From: UBA8106 sp913052135
GTDB lineage: Bacteria > Acidobacteriota > Vicinamibacteria > Vicinamibacterales > UBA823
Direction of reading: 5' to 3'
Assembly: GCA_913052135.1 (NCBI GenBank)
Contig: CAJXDY010000002.1
Location: 1 to 64,000 of the forward strand
Length of the DNA stretch: 64,000 bases
Position 1 is the stretch's first letter, and every line of letters starts with the position of its first letter. The translations under genes were made by a program, and so were the position numbers. The notes below the pieces were generated by a model, which saw nothing but the letters and a program-made list of their open reading frames with translations, ran no database searches and was not told the origin of the DNA. Of the stretch, positions 18,555 through 28,679 are shown piece after piece.

Positions 18555-21500
18555 ATGCGATTGCGTTGGCTTGTCTTTACGCTTGTCGTTGTTGTACTAA
18601 CCTCAGTAAGTGTTCATGCCCAGCAGACGGGTCAACCCGCAAGCGACGTGCTCCTCCAGTTTGATCCATGGGGCAATCCAACTCCTCGAGGAGGCGTCAC
18701 AAACAATGGACCAAATTCCCATAGCGTGTGGTGACCAGGTTCTGTGGCGCTGGACCGCGTCAATCACCGTATGTTCGTACCAGAACCAGGCAACATTCGA
18801 ATACTCGTATATCAGTTAGACGAGAATGGCCAGCATGTCCGTCATACAGCAGATCATGTAATCGGTCATAGAAGTGTGGTCGGTCGCCGACGACAGTCTG
18901 TAACTAATCGTACCGACGGCGCGGGTGGCGCTGAAACTGGTCTTGCGGTTGACAATATCTATCAACGATTGTTTGTGCGAGACCGTAACCGCATTCTCGT
19001 CTTCAACGTCCATCCTGATGACATGCAAGATTATCCGGAAGCGACCCACGTAATTGGTCAGCCGGACTTCGAGACCATGACATCTGGTACTGGGCAGAGA
19101 CAATTCGCTGGTGCTGAGATCATCGTGGACGAAGATACACAGCGACTCTTTGTGGAAGATGGCTCGCGCATTCTGATATTTGATATCGATCCAACAAGAC
19201 TTGAGAATTACCCGAATGCGAAAATTGTAATTGGACAGCCTGACTTTAAAAGCCGCGAACAGGGACTTGGACCGAATCGACTCACACGCGCACACGGGAT
19301 TGCATTAGATCCAGATGAGCAGCGGTTGTTTGTTTCGGATCAGAACAATAATAGAATCTTAGTTTTTGATATACATCCTGATCGACTGTCCAACGATCCA
19401 CACGCTGTTGCTGTGCTTGGTCAGCCTGATTTCTACACGAACACGCCACGTTTCTCTGGCGCTCGCGCGAGGCCGGCAAATCGATTTGGTGTGAGATCGA
19501 TCACGCCTGGTGGCCTAGATTATGATCGGTTGCATAAGCGCTTGTTCGTCAGCCAATTGCCAGATAATAGAATTCTGGTGTTCGAAGCGGCGCCGGACAA
19601 GCTGCAGGATAATCTAGAGGCCTTCGTTGTTGTGGGTCAGCCGGATTTCACGACATTCGATCCAGTCATTTCACAAACACGGTTCGCTTTTCCCAAGGAC
19701 CCATCGGTCGATTCTGAGAAGCAAATACTTTATGTCTCTGAGGGTTTTCCTGGTGGAAACCGTGTTATGGCCTTTGACATCAGGCCGGACGTGCTTCGCA
19801 ATGGACTCGCGGCACTCGATGTGATCGGCCACGTAGATGATGCAGGGCATGATGACTTTAATCGTCGGATGGCCAATGACAGATTGGATGCTCGGACAAC
19901 GACGATGGCACGTGCCGTGGCGCTCGACGCAGTAGACCACCGGCTCTGGGTTGCTGACGAATATAACAACCGGGTCCTTGGTTTTCGTCTCGATCGCCAC
20001 AATCGGTTGTTGGAGTATGAAGCGCGTTGGGTTTTTGGCCAGCCGGACTTCCAGACGGCAAAGGCAGCCAGGTCAGCAACGGGTATCAACGTGCCTCTTG
20101 CGCTGGCCTATGACGTTTTGGATAAGCGTCTGTATGTGGGCGACGGATGGAACGATCGCGTCCTGATTTACGAAGCCAATCCCGAGACGTTATCTTCGGG
20201 CGGAGGTCATGCGGCTGTGGCGGTTCTAGGACAACCTGACTTCGAAACCCAGGAACCGCAAACAGCTCGCAACCGTTTCGATTTCGCCGTCGATATCGGT
20301 CGGGGCATTGCATCGAATATGTTGCCTGTGGGTATTGCGATTGACCACAAGCATCGTCGAGCTTTTGTTGCTGACGGTGGGAATCATCGGGTGCTCGTGT
20401 TCGACATTGACCGGGATCGGCTGATCAGTGGTTCTGATGCGATCAATGTACTTGGCCAGCCAGATTTCACGTCAGGTAAGCCTGGGTTGGCGGCCCACAG
20501 CTTGAGTTCACCTGGACATCTAGCGTACGACGCTGATAACGACCGCCTCTTCGTTGTAGATAATAGGAACCACCGCTTGCTTGTTTTTGCTGTGGCACCA
20601 GACGTAATACAAGATGGAATGGCTGCGATCTCAGTTCTCGGGCAACCGGATTTTTCCAGTACGACGCCGGCAACTCAATTACGAGGTCCAGGCAAAGTGA
20701 TCACGGGAAAAAGTCTAGCTTCACCGAATGGTGTAGCGTATGACCATGTAAAGCAACGGCTGTATGTTGCTGACCAAGGTGCGGACCGTGTGCTCGTATT
20801 CGATGTCACAGCGAATCGAATGAAAAACAATCCGACTGCTTTGGCTGTCCTGGGCCAGCGCGACGAGACGAGTCAATCTGGACAAGTGTTGAGGGATGTG
20901 TCCGCACAGGACCAATTGTACGATCCACGCGGGTTGGCATTCGACAGTATCAATCAACAGCTGTACGTGATGGATTCGCACTGGGCTCGGATGCTTATAT
21001 TTAGAGATCCTTCTAGTCGCCACCGTATCGAGGTACCACCGAATGGCGTGGCCCGTTTCAGCTCGTTGGACCCTATCCTTGCATTAACGGAACCAGAACT
21101 CATTCTGGGTCAGGGAAAACTCCAAGTGGATGCTGGAGTTGCAGGTCTGTGGATGAAAACTCGCACCAAGGTCCTGATGGACACGCAAACTGAACAACAA
21201 AGTCGTCTTCTCCTTAATCAAGTAGCAGGGCGACTTGAAGCTCCTACGATGCATGCGTTGGTTCTGGCCGATGGACGTGATGGCGCGAAGACTGTCATCA
21301 ATGTCTCCAATGGAACAGAGTCGTCCCAAGCGGTGCGTTTCACGCTGCGTTACGGAAATACCATAAGTTCGACTATGGAGACGTTGGCTTTGGGTGCCTC
21401 AATGACCGTTGATGTGGCAGAACTGCTGGATGGGTCCTTCGACATTGGAGCACTCGAAGTGACTTCGGATGCTCCAGTATCAGTAGTGGCTTGGCATGTC

Positions 21501-22370
21501 CTAGAAAACAAGTATGGTGAAGAAATAATTTCCATGGCTCCAGTGGTGCGTGGTTTGTCGCCGAAACCCGTGACCGTTCTACCGCATGTAATGATTGGTG
21601 GAGGATACGAAACCGACATAGTGTTGTTGAATGTAGAGAATGAGGTGGTGCAAGGAGAGATAGCTCTTGTCGATGATGCAGGTCATGAAATCGAGTATCA
21701 ACGCTACGAAGTGTTACCGCACGAAGCGTTCATCTGGCAACCATCAACCGGTAGTTTGATTCCACGCCGTACGTATGCGGTTGTGCATCCGACCTCCTCA
21801 TTTACACCGTTGATTTCTGCATTGGTGTCACGGTCGGATGCCGGACTGATTACTAGGATCGGTCTTGAGCCAGTCGCGAATGTAATGTATGCCAGGATTC
21901 CAATCCAGTCCATGCCAGATCTAATTCGCCACGGTCAGATGACACGGCTCGATTTAGTGATTGCAAATCCTGCTGAACACGCTGCCTCGGTGCGGTTCGT
22001 GCTGAGGGATCTAGATGGTCAAGAGGTGGACCGTGATGAGCGTCTTATCTTGCCAGGAGTTCAGAATACATTCACTCTCGGTAGTTTGTTTAATCGTGTG
22101 CAGTTCGCGGGTTCTTTAAGTATTGCATCGGACGTCCCAATTGCTTGGTCGGCGCGTCAAGTGACGACGAATCTCAGAGGTGATGAGATCTTGACTGAGA
22201 TTCCTGTTCTGACGGATAGTTCAGCGTCAGGTAAACTGGTATTTCCGTATAATGACGGGCAGGGGAACTCGACTCAGCTTTTTATGATTGCTGGAGCAAC
22301 TGGTCGGTTAGAATCACACGTTGAGTTCGTCGATATGGGCGGGCAGTTAATCGATGTTATCGCTCGGTGA
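18555..22370 (+). pseudogene. giant exported NHL/GQPDF-repeat protein interrupted by one in-frame TGA
   Basis: The frame begins at ATG 18555, with GGAG at a good distance, and encodes a signal peptide ending VSVHAQQ. After HSVW it meets TGA at 18732-18734, and the same frame continues at once with PGSVALDRVNHRMFVPEPGN for 1,200 more codons to 22370. The text across the stop reads as one NHL-type repeat unit, so the stop splits a single gene of 1,272 codons. About ten repeat units of 60-75 residues follow, each with a D-x-x-x-x-RLFV-x-D-x-x-NNRVLVF core and a VLGQPDF end, forming a beta-propeller-like array. From about codon 850 there are three related beta-sandwich modules. Without the first part the remaining ORF, starting at GTG 18744, has no export signal. 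A sequencing error, a recent nonsense mutation or readthrough are all possible. Confidence 0.75.
19050..20870 (+). repeat. tandem GQPDF repeat array within the giant exported protein
   Basis: Eight exact GQPDF pentapeptides end successive units, with degenerate versions GHVDD and GQRDE in two more. Units are about 60-75 residues apart and share a RLFVSDQNNNRILVFD-like core. At DNA level the units are well diverged, so this is an old protein-level repeat, not a recent DNA duplication. Confidence 0.85.
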
Positions 22371-23638
22371 AAAACATTATGACTAAAGAATGGCCAATTA
22401 TTGTCGCATCATTTCTTACGATTGTTTTCACCTTCGGTATACCTACGATGGTAATGCCAGTCATCTACTCACCAATCATCGACGAATTCGGATGGGGTCG
22501 TGCGCAAGTGACGTTTGTTGCAACACTCAAATTCGGCGCTGGCGCTGTCTTTGGTATTTTCTTTGGCGTAATTGTCGACAAATTTAGCATTCGAAAAATC
22601 GTGGCCGTTGCTTCCTGCGTGTCGATCATTGCGATGCTAGGATTTCTCTGGGTGCAATCCCTCTGGCAGTTTTATCTCGTCGGCCTTGTGCTGGGAATGG
22701 GTTCAATTTCCTGCATGATTGCCATCAAGGTACTGGTTTCGCAGCGTTTCATGCACCAGCAAGGTCTTGCGATTGGTGCTGCGTTACTTGGTACCAGTGT
22801 CGCGGGGATTTTTACCCCACCATTAGCGACATGGCTGATTGGCATCTATGGCTGGCGGATGACGGTAGCACTGCTAAGCATTGGCATTTGGACAGTTGCG
22901 CTCCCAGTTTTCTTGCGGATCGTTAAAGAATCTCAAGATGCTGAAATCGAAGGCGCAGGACCTGCAGATAGTTCATCGCAAACCAAACGCGAGGAGAGCG
23001 CTGCCGCCGCGATAGATTTTTCAGATGTGCTGAGAAGCCGCTCGTTCTGGATGATTGGGCTGGCTGTGAGCTTGATTGGATTTGTGGATCAGTCGATGGG
23101 ACAACATCTTATGCTGTATCTCATTGAGGACGTTAAATTCAGCCGTGAGGACGCAGCTTGGGTGTTGAGTGCTGTGTTCGGCGTTAGTATTGCGGGTAAG
23201 CTTGGCTTTGGATGGCTATACGACAAGCTTTCGGTGAAAGGCGTCATGCTGTGTTATTTCCTGATGTCTGTGGCCGTGTTACTGATGTTTCCTATTTCAA
23301 TTTTGTCTGCGCTGGTTGCATTTATCATTACGCGTGGTTTAGCCCACGGCGGTTCGATTGTAGACATCCCGGTCTTATCGAAGCACTGTTTTGGGCCTAA
23401 GGTGCTAGGGAAGACAATAGGGATTCTGACTGCGTGCGTGACCATTGGGTTCGCTATCGGGCCGCCGCTTGTTGGCTATATGTACGACACACAGGGTAGT
23501 TACAGGAATGCTTTTATCATGCTCGCCGTTGCGTCGATTGCGGCCGGCTTATCTTTATTGGGTGTGAAAACTACTTATCGAGATCGAATAATCGCCCTGG
23601 AGCAGTCTCGGGTACAAGCCTCAGAAACGTCTGCGTGA
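22367..23638 (+). CDS. major facilitator superfamily transporter
   Basis: A 423-residue, 12-helix MFS permease, most like the monocarboxylate/oxalate (OFA or MCT-like) branch: the first helix ends with PVIYSPIIDEFGWGRAQVTF, and helix 4-5 has GAALLGTSVAGIFTPPLATWLIGIYGWR. A central loop of about 35 residues separates the two six-helix halves. The GTG at 22367 overlaps the preceding gene's TGA; an ATG four codons later at 22379 is an equally good start. It is 68 bp ahead of the UbiD gene and on the same strand, so it is a good candidate importer for the aromatic acid handled downstream. Confidence 0.88.
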   Translation: MKNIMTKEWPIIVASFLTIVFTFGIPTMVMPVIYSPIIDEFGWGRAQVTFVATLKFGAGAVFGIFFGVIVDKFSIRKIVAVASCVSIIAMLGFLWVQSLWQFYLVGLVLGMGSISCMIAIKVLVSQRFMHQQGLAIGAALLGTSVAGIFTPPLATWLIGIYGWRMTVALLSIGIWTVALPVFLRIVKESQDAEIEGAGPADSSSQTKREESAAAAIDFSDVLRSRSFWMIGLAVSLIGFVDQSMGQHLMLYLIEDVKFSREDAAWVLSAVFGVSIAGKLGFGWLYDKLSVKGVMLCYFLMSVAVLLMFPISILSALVAFIITRGLAHGGSIVDIPVLSKHCFGPKVLGKTIGILTACVTIGFAIGPPLVGYMYDTQGSYRNAFIMLAVASIAAGLSLLGVKTTYRDRIIALEQSRVQASETSA

Positions 23639-23706
23639 GAGTTTTCAAAATTAGTACTGCGTGAGTTGTGGGGCAATCATAAACATCTCATTGGAGATCA
23701 TGCGCT

Positions 23707-25158
23707 ATGTACAATGCCTACGAACACCCTCATGAAGATCTCCGGGAATTACTAAAACGTGCGGCTGATGTCGGTGAACTGCTGACAGTGGATGGCGTAG
23801 ATTGTAATTTGGAAATGGGTGCGTTTACTGAAATTGTCCACCATACGCATGCCAACCCACCAGCCATTTTGTTTCAAAAGATTCCAGGATTCCCAGATGG
23901 ATTTCGTGTTGTATCTGGGACCATGAATTCGCGCAAGCGTTTAGCAATCGCTCTTGGATTTCCAGTACCAGAAACTCCCATGGATGTCGTCCGTTCGTAC
24001 CGTGACCGAATGCAATTACATAAGTCACTTGCACCTGAAACTGTGGAGACCGGACCGATTCTTCAGAATATTGATCGTGATGACGATGTTGACTTAAATA
24101 AATTTCCTGCACCATTTCTTCACGAACAAGATGGTGGACGATACATTGGTACTGATGATCTTGTGATTATGTACGACCCAGACGATGACTGGGTTAATGT
24201 TGGCACCTACCGGGCGATGCTCCATGATCAACGAACAGTTGGACTATGGATGTCACCTGGAAAACAAGGTCGGCAGATTCGAGAAAAATATTTTCGTCGA
24301 GGACAACCGTGCCCCGTACTTATCAGCTGCGGACATGACCCACTTTTATTCCTTGGGGCGGGGAACGAATTACGATTTGGACTTTCGGAATTCGCGTGGG
24401 CGGGTGGACATCGTGGCCGGCCGTTTGAAACGATTCGATCTGAACGCTATGGCCTCCCGATGCCGGCCCACAGTGAGATTATTTTGGAAGGTGCTATGCA
24501 TGCCGGTGACGTGCTGCCTGAGGGTCCGTTTGGGGAATTTACTGGCTACTATGCGAGCGCTGTAAGCGATGAGCCAGTTGTCCGGATTGAACGGATTTAC
24601 TATCGCGACGATCCCATTCTCACCATGGCGAGCCCGATGCAACCACCATCGGACTTCTCTTTTAGCAAGTGTGTTATGAAATCTGGCATGATTTGGGACG
24701 AGGTAGAGAGGGCGGGATTAAATGGTGTCCAGGGTGTATGGTGCCATGAAGCTGGCGGGCCTCGACTTTTTAACGTTATATCAATTAAACAGGCGTACGC
24801 TGGCCATGCGAAACAGGCGGGATTGCTCACAGCTGGTTGCCAATCTGGTAATTACCTCGGGCGCTATGTTGTGGTAGTGGATGAAGATATCGATCCAACA
24901 AACACTTTTGAGGTTATTTGGGCCTTGTCTACCAGAAGTAATCCAGCTGAAGACATTGACATCATTCGCCGAGCATGGAGCGGTCCACTTGATCCCATGT
25001 TGCGACCTGGCGAGCGCCTGAATTCACGCGCAATTATTGATGCCTGCCGCCCATTCGAATGGAAAGACAAATTTCCACCGGTGGCTAAGGCAAGTGATAT
25101 TCTGAGAGAAAAAGTAGCAGAAAAATACAAGGCAATCCTAGCAGGTATTGATACCTGA
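23707..25158 (+). CDS. UbiD-family prenyl-FMN-dependent decarboxylase
   Basis: A 483-residue UbiD-type (de)carboxylase, which uses prenylated FMN, a metal and potassium to remove carboxyl groups from aromatic or alpha,beta-unsaturated acids. Conserved elements are GTYRAMLHD, carrying the catalytic arginine, and PAHSEIILEG, where two glutamates five residues apart complete the E-R-E/D set, followed by EGPFGEFTGYY. Length is normal. UbiX, which makes the cofactor, is not encoded nearby and must be elsewhere. It lies in a run of same-strand genes with an HpaB monooxygenase and a LigB dioxygenase, so it is probably an aromatic catabolic enzyme and not the ubiquinone-pathway UbiD. Confidence 0.93.
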   Translation: MYNAYEHPHEDLRELLKRAADVGELLTVDGVDCNLEMGAFTEIVHHTHANPPAILFQKIPGFPDGFRVVSGTMNSRKRLAIALGFPVPETPMDVVRSYRDRMQLHKSLAPETVETGPILQNIDRDDDVDLNKFPAPFLHEQDGGRYIGTDDLVIMYDPDDDWVNVGTYRAMLHDQRTVGLWMSPGKQGRQIREKYFRRGQPCPVLISCGHDPLLFLGAGNELRFGLSEFAWAGGHRGRPFETIRSERYGLPMPAHSEIILEGAMHAGDVLPEGPFGEFTGYYASAVSDEPVVRIERIYYRDDPILTMASPMQPPSDFSFSKCVMKSGMIWDEVERAGLNGVQGVWCHEAGGPRLFNVISIKQAYAGHAKQAGLLTAGCQSGNYLGRYVVVVDEDIDPTNTFEVIWALSTRSNPAEDIDIIRRAWSGPLDPMLRPGERLNSRAIIDACRPFEWKDKFPPVAKASDILREKVAEKYKAILAGIDT

Positions 25159-25206
25159 CATCCGTTCCAGGACCTATATCGTGCCGAAGATTATGAGGCT
25201 TATCTA

Positions 25207-26712
25207 ATGAGTGAGACGACTGCAGGTATAGACCGTACGGTAACGCCGTACCAAGCGTCCGAGGGCAAAGGTGCTCTAGATGGCAGGCGATACTTAGAGA
25301 GCCTGCGCGACGGACGTGAGGTGTGGTACCGAGGGCAACGCATTGAGGATGTAACGACACATCCTGTATTTTCGGCAATGGCGAAAAACGTTGCCAGGAT
25401 TTACGACATGCAGCACGCTCCCGAAACCTCAGAAATAATGACCTATGAGCAGAAAAACGGGCGTCGGGCATCATACTCTTACTACCTACCAACCGCGCCA
25501 GAAGACTTATTGCTCCGACGTGCCAATACCGAGATCTGGGTCCGGGAAGTATTTGGGATGTGTGGCCGATTACCAGATTTTTGTGCGTCGATGGTAGTTG
25601 GTTACTACGATATCCATGACCAATTAGCGGAACTTAACCCAGATTTAGCACGTAATACCAAGACCTATCTTGACTATGCGCGTAATCACGATTTGTGTCT
25701 ATCGCATGGATTGCACGATCCAACCATGGATAAGTCACTCCGCCCTTCTGAAGATCCTGACAGGTGCTTGAGGGTAGTCAAGGAGCGTGATGATGGGGTC
25801 GTCGTACGCGGTGCCAGGTTTAACACATTTGGAATATTCTCGAATGAGATCCTGGTTTCACCGACGTACCAATTTAACGAAGATGAAAAGGACTTTGCGA
25901 TCTGGTTCACTATTCCATGCAACGCCCCTGGTTTAAAGCAAGTTGCTCGAGAAGCTTTTTCTGGCCGCAATCCACTAGACCATCCAGTCTCTGCTGGTTT
26001 TGACGAAATTGACTCGCTCGCAATTTTTGACGATGTGTTTGTACCTTGGGAACGTATCTTTTTGTATCGAGAACCACTGGGGGCGAATCGATTGTTTCGC
26101 GGGAACGTGATGTCGTGGGCGAGTTATGCGGGTTCGGTCTTGACGCAAATGCGAATGGAGATTCTCGTTGCGGTTGCTTATCTACTGGCTACGACGTCTG
26201 GAGTCGACCAGCGGCCGAATGTGGCGGGTATTCTCGGTGAGATGTGCACCTATCTCGAATTGTGTCGGACAAATCTTCGAGCTGGAGAAATTGATTGTGT
26301 GCGATCACAAGGAGGCCTGTATCGTCCCAAGCCTTCGCCTGAACGTCGGGCTCTAGTGACGATGGTCTCAGAGCGATTTATTGAACTTGTCGAACACATT
26401 GGTACAAGCTCGCTCATTTTCTTGCCAACTGCTGAAGACTGGGAGGTTCCAGAATTAAGGAAACACTTGGACATTTACATGCGTGGTAAAGGAACATCGC
26501 CGATCGATCGTCATAAACTCTGCAAGCTGGCTTGGGATTTGACGGGTGATTCTTACGGTAGTCGACAGCAACTTTATGAACGGTTACACTCAGGGGATCC
26601 AAACATGGTTGTGGCAAATGCTTACCGGCGTTCTGATTTGTCTAATGGTATTGACTTGGTCACGAAATTTTTAGACTTGGAGCAGCCCGTTACTGGTTCA
26701 AAAAAAGGATAG
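25207..26712 (+). CDS. 4-hydroxyphenylacetate 3-hydroxylase (HpaB) family FADH2-dependent monooxygenase
   Basis: A 501-residue cytosolic flavin monooxygenase large component, which uses free FADH2 and oxygen to hydroxylate phenolic rings ortho to an existing hydroxyl. Family features: the N-terminal LDGRRYLESLRDGREVWYRG block, a central GVVVRGARFNTFG region, the FDDVFVPWERIFLYRE segment, and a C-terminal RGKGTSPIDRHKLCKLAWDLTGD segment. A matching flavin reductase (HpaC-like) is not found in the window. It follows the UbiD gene by 48 bp and precedes the SBP-like gene by 24 bp. In this context it could form the catechol-type substrate of the downstream dioxygenase. True substrate is unknown. 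Confidence 0.92.
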   Translation: MSETTAGIDRTVTPYQASEGKGALDGRRYLESLRDGREVWYRGQRIEDVTTHPVFSAMAKNVARIYDMQHAPETSEIMTYEQKNGRRASYSYYLPTAPEDLLLRRANTEIWVREVFGMCGRLPDFCASMVVGYYDIHDQLAELNPDLARNTKTYLDYARNHDLCLSHGLHDPTMDKSLRPSEDPDRCLRVVKERDDGVVVRGARFNTFGIFSNEILVSPTYQFNEDEKDFAIWFTIPCNAPGLKQVAREAFSGRNPLDHPVSAGFDEIDSLAIFDDVFVPWERIFLYREPLGANRLFRGNVMSWASYAGSVLTQMRMEILVAVAYLLATTSGVDQRPNVAGILGEMCTYLELCRTNLRAGEIDCVRSQGGLYRPKPSPERRALVTMVSERFIELVEHIGTSSLIFLPTAEDWEVPELRKHLDIYMRGKGTSPIDRHKLCKLAWDLTGDSYGSRQQLYERLHSGDPNMVVANAYRRSDLSNGIDLVTKFLDLEQPVTGSKKG

Positions 26713-26736
26713 AAAGGGGCGGCAGCGCTGCACTCC

Positions 26737-27624
26737 ATGGGTAAATTTATTATTGCTCCACACATGCGGCTTCAAGAATGGGTCGCTCATGAAAAGGACT
26801 ACTTTTCGGACGCGGGTTTAGACTACGAATTTCGCAGTGGAAAACGTAGCGTCAGCAGTATCAAGACGGCCGAAGAGATTTCTCCTGATCTCCGAAGCGG
26901 TGCCTATCAAAGTTTTGAAGGGCAAGGTCGCGGATGTTCAATTAGTTCTGCCTGTCATTGGACGGTTAATATGGCGGCATCAGCGGGCCACGGGCGGGTT
27001 TGGGGTGAGGCCTACTCGGTAAGTCCGTCTGGTATTTATGTTCCACCGGATTCGTCTATCAAGCGACCAGAAGATCTAGCTAATGTTCCGATCACTGTCG
27101 GCTATCAATCAGGTAGTCACTACTCAACGATCCAGGCGCTTGAGGCGTTTCTTCCACGTGACCAGATTAAGTTGCATTTTGGCGGGATGCTCTTTCAGCG
27201 GCTTGAGTTATTGGTGGACGGAGAAGTGCCAGCGGGAAACGCGTTCGGCGGTCCGTTATACCTGCTCGAACAATTAGGGTTCCGGAAGATTATCGACACC
27301 ACGTTTATGGTCGCCGCACTGGTGGAGGAGGATGTGGATCCTGCCGACGTTCGGAAGTGTTATCGTGCACTGAAGCGTGCACAAGCGGATATCGATCTAC
27401 GTCCTGAGTTATACACGCATTACTACAAGAATATATTTCCTGACCGGTTCCACGAGATCATGGATACTCGCACCTTTGGCCCCGGCGAGAGAATAGTGTT
27501 CCAACCGTACTCGAAAGAAATGTTCGAAGTGACCCACAAGTGGGTAGAGGACTGGGAAATTTTTCCAGAAGGCAAGGGTGGCACGGCCGCGTACGAGGAA
27601 TCGGTTGTAGTGTCAGACCTGTAA
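26737..27624 (+). CDS. cytoplasmic protein with periplasmic-binding-protein (NMT1/SsuA-like) fold
   Basis: A 295-residue protein resembling NMT1/THI5/SsuA-type substrate-binding proteins: EWVAHEKDYFSDAGLDYEF near the start, SGIYVPPDSSIKRPEDLA and GYQSGSHYSTIQALE in the middle. It begins MGKFIIAPHM with no signal peptide or lipobox, and no ABC permease or ATPase gene accompanies it. It therefore probably is not a transport binding protein. Enzymes with this fold, such as 4,5-dihydroxyphthalate decarboxylase (Pht5), are known in aromatic catabolism, so a cytosolic enzyme on the same pathway is plausible. It is 24 bp after the HpaB gene and 11 bp before the dioxygenase. Confidence 0.75.
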   Translation: MGKFIIAPHMRLQEWVAHEKDYFSDAGLDYEFRSGKRSVSSIKTAEEISPDLRSGAYQSFEGQGRGCSISSACHWTVNMAASAGHGRVWGEAYSVSPSGIYVPPDSSIKRPEDLANVPITVGYQSGSHYSTIQALEAFLPRDQIKLHFGGMLFQRLELLVDGEVPAGNAFGGPLYLLEQLGFRKIIDTTFMVAALVEEDVDPADVRKCYRALKRAQADIDLRPELYTHYYKNIFPDRFHEIMDTRTFGPGERIVFQPYSKEMFEVTHKWVEDWEIFPEGKGGTAAYEESVVVSDL

Positions 27625-27635
27625 CGAAGGGAAAT

Positions 27636-28646
27636 ATGGCTAATATTGTTTTTGGACTTGGTTCGTCGCACGGCCCACTTTTGTCGACACCTCCAGATAA
27701 ATGGACGGGACGGGTTGAAGCGGACAAAAAAGCTCCAGGCCATCCGTTTCGTGGTGGTACTTACAAGTTTGACGAATTGGTGGAAGTGCGAGCGAAAGAA
27801 AATTTGGCCGAACAATGCACGCTTGAAATGAGAACAAAGAGACATGCAGCCTGCCAGCGTGCTATTGAACAACTTGCGGAGAGATTTGCAAAGGCATCAC
27901 TTGATGCCCTTGTAATAGTTGGCAACGACCAACGTGAGATTTTTACTGAGGCTCTCACGCCACCTTTTAGCGTTTTTTATGGCGAATCTGTGGATAACAT
28001 CCCTCCATCCAAGGAACGGTTGGCCAAGCTGCCACCTGGTTTAGGTGCGTCTCACTGGGCCAACTCGCCGGCAGAGGCAACGACCTATCCTTGCGTGCCA
28101 GAGCTCGGGGAACATATCCTCCGGTCGGCCATGGAAGAGGGTTTTGATGCTGCGGCAATGAAGGTATTACCGGAAGGACCGAATGGCCGTAAGGGCTTGC
28201 CACACGCCTATGGATTCATTTATCGACGGATCATGAATGATATAGCGATTCCGGCTGTTCCAATTGTGCTTAATACGTTCTTTCCACCGAATCAACCGAC
28301 GGTTGGTCGCTGCTTCGATTTTGGCCGAGCGATCTGCCGAGCTGTGACGTCGTGGGATAGTAAAGCCCGAGTGGGAGTGATTGCTTCCGGTGGCTTGAGC
28401 CATTTCGTTATTGATGAAGAATTTGACAACATGCTCCTTGAAGGAATGAAGTCAGGAGACCGTTCACAATTAGTGAATATTCCCGCAGACCGATTTCGAT
28501 CTGGTACATCAGAGACGAAGAATTGGATTACGACGGCCGGCGCTCTTACAGATACTGAATTGAGCATGACAGTCGTTGACTATGTGCCATGCTATCGATC
28601 GGACGCAGGTACTGGGAATGCGATGGGTTTTGTAACCTGGGATTAA
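27636..28646 (+). CDS. class III extradiol ring-cleavage dioxygenase (LigB family)
   Basis: A 336-residue Fe(II)-dependent dioxygenase of the LigB superfamily, which opens catechol- or protocatechuate-type rings. The ATG at 27636 has GAAGGGA upstream and starts MANIVFGLGSSHGP, putting the iron-ligand histidine at position 12 as in LigB; the longer frame from 27540 would overlap the previous gene. Further landmarks are VIVGNDQREIF near residue 95 and the C-terminal ASGGLSHFVIDEEFD, both typical of the family. A second metal histidine cannot be placed with certainty. It ends the MFS-UbiD-HpaB-SBP-like-LigB run and is convergent with the regulator gene at 28680. Confidence 0.9.
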   Translation: MANIVFGLGSSHGPLLSTPPDKWTGRVEADKKAPGHPFRGGTYKFDELVEVRAKENLAEQCTLEMRTKRHAACQRAIEQLAERFAKASLDALVIVGNDQREIFTEALTPPFSVFYGESVDNIPPSKERLAKLPPGLGASHWANSPAEATTYPCVPELGEHILRSAMEEGFDAAAMKVLPEGPNGRKGLPHAYGFIYRRIMNDIAIPAVPIVLNTFFPPNQPTVGRCFDFGRAICRAVTSWDSKARVGVIASGGLSHFVIDEEFDNMLLEGMKSGDRSQLVNIPADRFRSGTSETKNWITTAGALTDTELSMTVVDYVPCYRSDAGTGNAMGFVTWD

Positions 28647-28679
28647 GCAGGCCCTGACAGCGGTTGGCGTCGCAACGAT

